Assembly (NCBI RefSeq): GCF_001482405.1
Contig: NZ_LPXO01000005.1
Span: 1 to 64,000 of the forward strand
Length of the DNA stretch: 64,000 bases
Source: Pseudoponticoccus marisrubri
GTDB lineage: Bacteria; Pseudomonadota; Alphaproteobacteria; Rhodobacterales; Rhodobacteraceae
Direction: 5' to 3'
The position numbers and the translations under genes are program-made. The notes under the pieces were generated by a model. That model made no database searches. It was given only the letters and a program-made list of their open reading frames with translations, and had not been told where the DNA came from. Of the stretch, positions 62,173 to 64,000 are shown piece after piece (positions within the stretch are counted from its first letter, which is position 1; each line of letters starts with the position of its first letter).

Positions 62173-63603
62173 TCAGCGTTTCGCGCCGACATGGCGCGCC
62201 AGCTCCACCGGCGCATCCAGCCCGGCATGGGCCTCGGCATATTGCGTCAGCGTGCGCTCGACCCCGGCCTCGGGCGGGCAGGCCCGGCGGGTCGTCAGGT
62301 CGACATGCAGAAGCAGCGTCTCCATCGTCGCGGCCACCACCTCGCCGCGGCAGATCCGATGGAAGAGATGCATCTTCTTTCCCGCCCCCGCCACGACCTG
62401 CGTGGTGACGACCAGCGTCTCGCCCACCTTGACCTCGTCGTGGTAGCACAGGTGGTTCTCGACAGTGAAATAGGACTTGCCCGCCGCGATGTAGTCGGGT
62501 CCCGCACCGATCATCTCCATGAAGCGGTCGGTGGCCTGCGCCCCGATCTCGAGATAATGCGCCTCGTTCATGTGGCCGTTATAGTCGGCCCAGGTCTGGG
62601 GCACGGCCCGCCGCACCGTCTCGACCAGCGCGGCCTGCGGAATACCCTCGGCCTGGCCGAGGCTGCGCTCATGCTCGGCGATGACGCCACCCGCGCCAGC
62701 GCCGGTCTTGCGCAGCGCCCGCAGGATGCCCACGAGGTTGTCGTCGCGCAGGCGCTCCAGCTCGCGGATCGACATGTGGCCGGACTGCGCATCGGACTGG
62801 CCGGCGATCAGGTCGACCAGTTCGGGCGTGAACTCCGGCACGTCCATCAACTTGGTCCAGGGCCATTCCAGCGCGGGGCCGAACTGCTCCATGAAATGCC
62901 GCATCCCCGCCTCGCCCCCGGCGATGCGGTAGGTCTCGAAGATCCCCATCTGCGCCCATCTCAGGCCGAACCCCATGCGGATCGCGTCGTCGATCTCTTC
63001 TGTCGTGGCGATACCGTCGGTCAGCAGCCAGAGACATTCGCGCCAGACCGCCTCGAGCAGGCGATCGGCGATATGCGCGTCGATCTCTCGCCGCAGCGTC
63101 AGGGGCCGCATGCCGATCCCGCGCAGCAGGGTGTCGGCCCGGGCGCAGGACTCGGCCTCGCCCGCAAGCTCCACCAGCGGCAGCAGGTAGACCGGATTGA
63201 ACGGGTGCGCGACGATCACCCGCGCCCCCTGCGCCGCCAGGTCGGACGGCTTGAACCCCGAGGTCGAGGACCCGATGACCGCGTGGTCTGGCGCCGCGGC
63301 GTCGATCTCGGCCAGCACGCGGTGCTTGAGGTCGAGCCGCTCGGGCACGCTTTCCTGCACCCAATCGGCCCCGGCCACCGCATCGGCCAAGGTATCGTGG
63401 AAGCTCAGCGCGCCCTCGGGCGGCAGCGCGCGGTCGTAGAGCGCCGGCAGCGCGCGGCGCGCCCCGGCCAGCACCTCGTCGATCTTGCGCCGTGCCTCGG
63501 GATGAGGGTCGAAGACCGCCACGTCCCAGCCGTTGAGCAGGAACCGCGCCGCCCAGCCGCCGCCGATCACCCCGCCGCCGATGATTGCCGCCTTGTGCGT
63601 CAT
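62173..63603 (-). CDS. lcdH: L-carnitine dehydrogenase fused to a hotdog thioesterase
   Basis: The 476-residue fusion has an N-terminal 3-hydroxyacyl-CoA-dehydrogenase-type Rossmann domain (IIGGGVIGGGWAARFL, residues about 7-22) with SSTSGFKPSDL and the catalytic His in VAHPFNPVYLLPLVE, and a helical domain to about residue 320. The C-terminal 4HBT thioesterase domain has WADYNGHMNEAHYLEI. This fusion is characteristic of rhizobial and rhodobacteral L-carnitine dehydrogenases, which oxidise carnitine to 3-dehydrocarnitine. Its ATG overlaps the stop of the BKACE gene by 4 bp, so the two consecutive enzymes are co-translated. Confidence 0.88.
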   Translation of the reverse strand: MTHKAAIIGGGVIGGGWAARFLLNGWDVAVFDPHPEARRKIDEVLAGARRALPALYDRALPPEGALSFHDTLADAVAGADWVQESVPERLDLKHRVLAEIDAAAPDHAVIGSSTSGFKPSDLAAQGARVIVAHPFNPVYLLPLVELAGEAESCARADTLLRGIGMRPLTLRREIDAHIADRLLEAVWRECLWLLTDGIATTEEIDDAIRMGFGLRWAQMGIFETYRIAGGEAGMRHFMEQFGPALEWPWTKLMDVPEFTPELVDLIAGQSDAQSGHMSIRELERLRDDNLVGILRALRKTGAGAGGVIAEHERSLGQAEGIPQAALVETVRRAVPQTWADYNGHMNEAHYLEIGAQATDRFMEMIGAGPDYIAAGKSYFTVENHLCYHDEVKVGETLVVTTQVVAGAGKKMHLFHRICRGEVVAATMETLLLHVDLTTRRACPPEAGVERTLTQYAEAHAGLDAPVELARHVGAKR

Positions 63604-64000
63604 TTCGGTGCCCTCTTCGTCAGGCCCAGCTTTTCGCGCACCGCGTCGGGGCCGACCACGCGGGCCCCCATCCGCTCGACGATGCCCACGGCCTTCTCGA
63701 CCAGTTGCGCATTGGTGGCCAGCACGCCCTTTTCCAGCATCAGGTTGTCCTCGAGCCCCACGCGCACATGGCCGCCCGCTAGCACCGCCGCCGCGACATA
63801 GGCCATCTGGTCGCGCCCCAGGCTGAAGGCGGACCAGGTCCAGTCCTGCGGGATCGCGTTGACCATCGCGAGATAGGTGTTGAGATCGTTGGGCGCGCCC
63901 CACGGCACGCCCATGCAGAGCTGCACCAGCGCCGGGCTGTCCAGAACGCCCTCCTTCGCCAGTTCCTTGGCGAACCAGAGATGGCCGGTATCGAAGGCCT
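63600..64000 (-). CDS. Beta-keto acid cleavage enzyme (BKACE), probably dehydrocarnitine-cleaving; partial
   Basis: Only the C-terminal 133 or so residues lie in the window; the 5' part runs past position 64000. FDTGHLWFAKELA, QLCMGVPWGAP, FSLGRDQMAYVAAAVLAGGH, VRVGLEDNL and NAQLVEKAVGI are the conserved end of the DUF849/BKACE family (3-keto-5-aminohexanoate cleavage enzyme fold). Next to L-carnitine dehydrogenase, the expected reaction is cleavage of 3-dehydrocarnitine with acetyl-CoA to glycine betaine and acetoacetyl-CoA. Confidence 0.85.
   Translation of the reverse strand, partial: AFDTGHLWFAKELAKEGVLDSPALVQLCMGVPWGAPNDLNTYLAMVNAIPQDWTWSAFSLGRDQMAYVAAAVLAGGHVRVGLEDNLMLEKGVLATNAQLVEKAVGIVERMGARVVGPDAVREKLGLTKRAPK

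Overview
The window is a 64 kb piece of a GC-rich chromosome or large replicon that looks alphaproteobacterial, most likely Rhodobacteraceae. The pointers are high-GC codon use throughout, the density of sugar and polyamine-type ABC importers beside small oxidoreductase operons, carnitine and arginine-transaminase genes of the kind found in that family, and a GC-rich intergenic repeat near 51.3 kb that resembles one common in rhodobacteral genomes. No rRNA, tRNA, CRISPR array or phage genes were seen. Almost every gene is for uptake and catabolism, arranged as self-contained, separately regulated modules.

Module A (about 0.35-17.5 kb) is a LacI-controlled regulon. A fumarate-reductase-type flavoprotein and a Gfo/Idh/MocA dehydrogenase diverge at 2.5 kb. 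A long leftward operon starting at 17.47 kb encodes a second Gfo/Idh/MocA enzyme, CoA-transferase, enoyl-CoA hydratase-type enzyme, aldehyde dehydrogenase, a complete sugar-type ABC importer, two GMC oxidoreductases, a Dabb protein and the LacI regulator. Five perfect copies of the 12-bp palindrome TGGAACGTTCCA occur only at the two promoter regions that bound the module. The substrate is unknown.

Module B (17.7-21.5 kb) has a ring-cleaving VOC dioxygenase, an MhqD-like hydrolase and a GNAT gene, with a divergent HxlR regulator. The GNAT gene is split by a 1.3 kb insertion that carries an IS3-type transposase tail and a gene for a secreted protein of unknown function.

Module C (21.7-29.2 kb) joins a class III aminotransferase/aminomutase, an enolase-superfamily enzyme, a DMGDH-like FAD-GcvT demethylating enzyme, a Rieske oxygenase, a CMD-family protein and an RpiR regulator. 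This suggests breakdown of an N-methylated amino acid or betaine. It ends in a decayed IS5-like transposase.

Module D (29.9-42.6 kb) is a sugar or polyol pathway. A HexR-like RpiR regulator, UlaG-like hydrolase, D-2-hydroxyacid dehydrogenase, shikimate-dehydrogenase-like protein, KDPG aldolase and cupin phosphoglucose isomerase read left. An ABC importer, FGGY kinase, HAD phosphatase and aldo/keto reductase read right. Three GTAG-N5-CTAC palindromes sit in the shared 320-bp promoter region. A graveyard of IS110, IS256 and IS5-type relics follows (42.6-45.4 kb).

Module E (45.5-53.7 kb) holds a GntR regulator with a formylglycine-generating enzyme (no sulfatase in the window), a GNAT protein, a second GntR regulator, a polyamine-type ABC importer and a hydantoin/Asp-Glu racemase. 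Module F (53.7-64 kb) contains a gamma-butyrobetaine-hydroxylase-like dioxygenase, a FabI/DUF3141 pair, the arginine transaminase pathway (aruH, aruI), a BetI-like TetR regulator with an 18-bp palindrome, L-carnitine dehydrogenase fused to a thioesterase, and the end of a beta-keto acid cleavage enzyme cut by the window edge.
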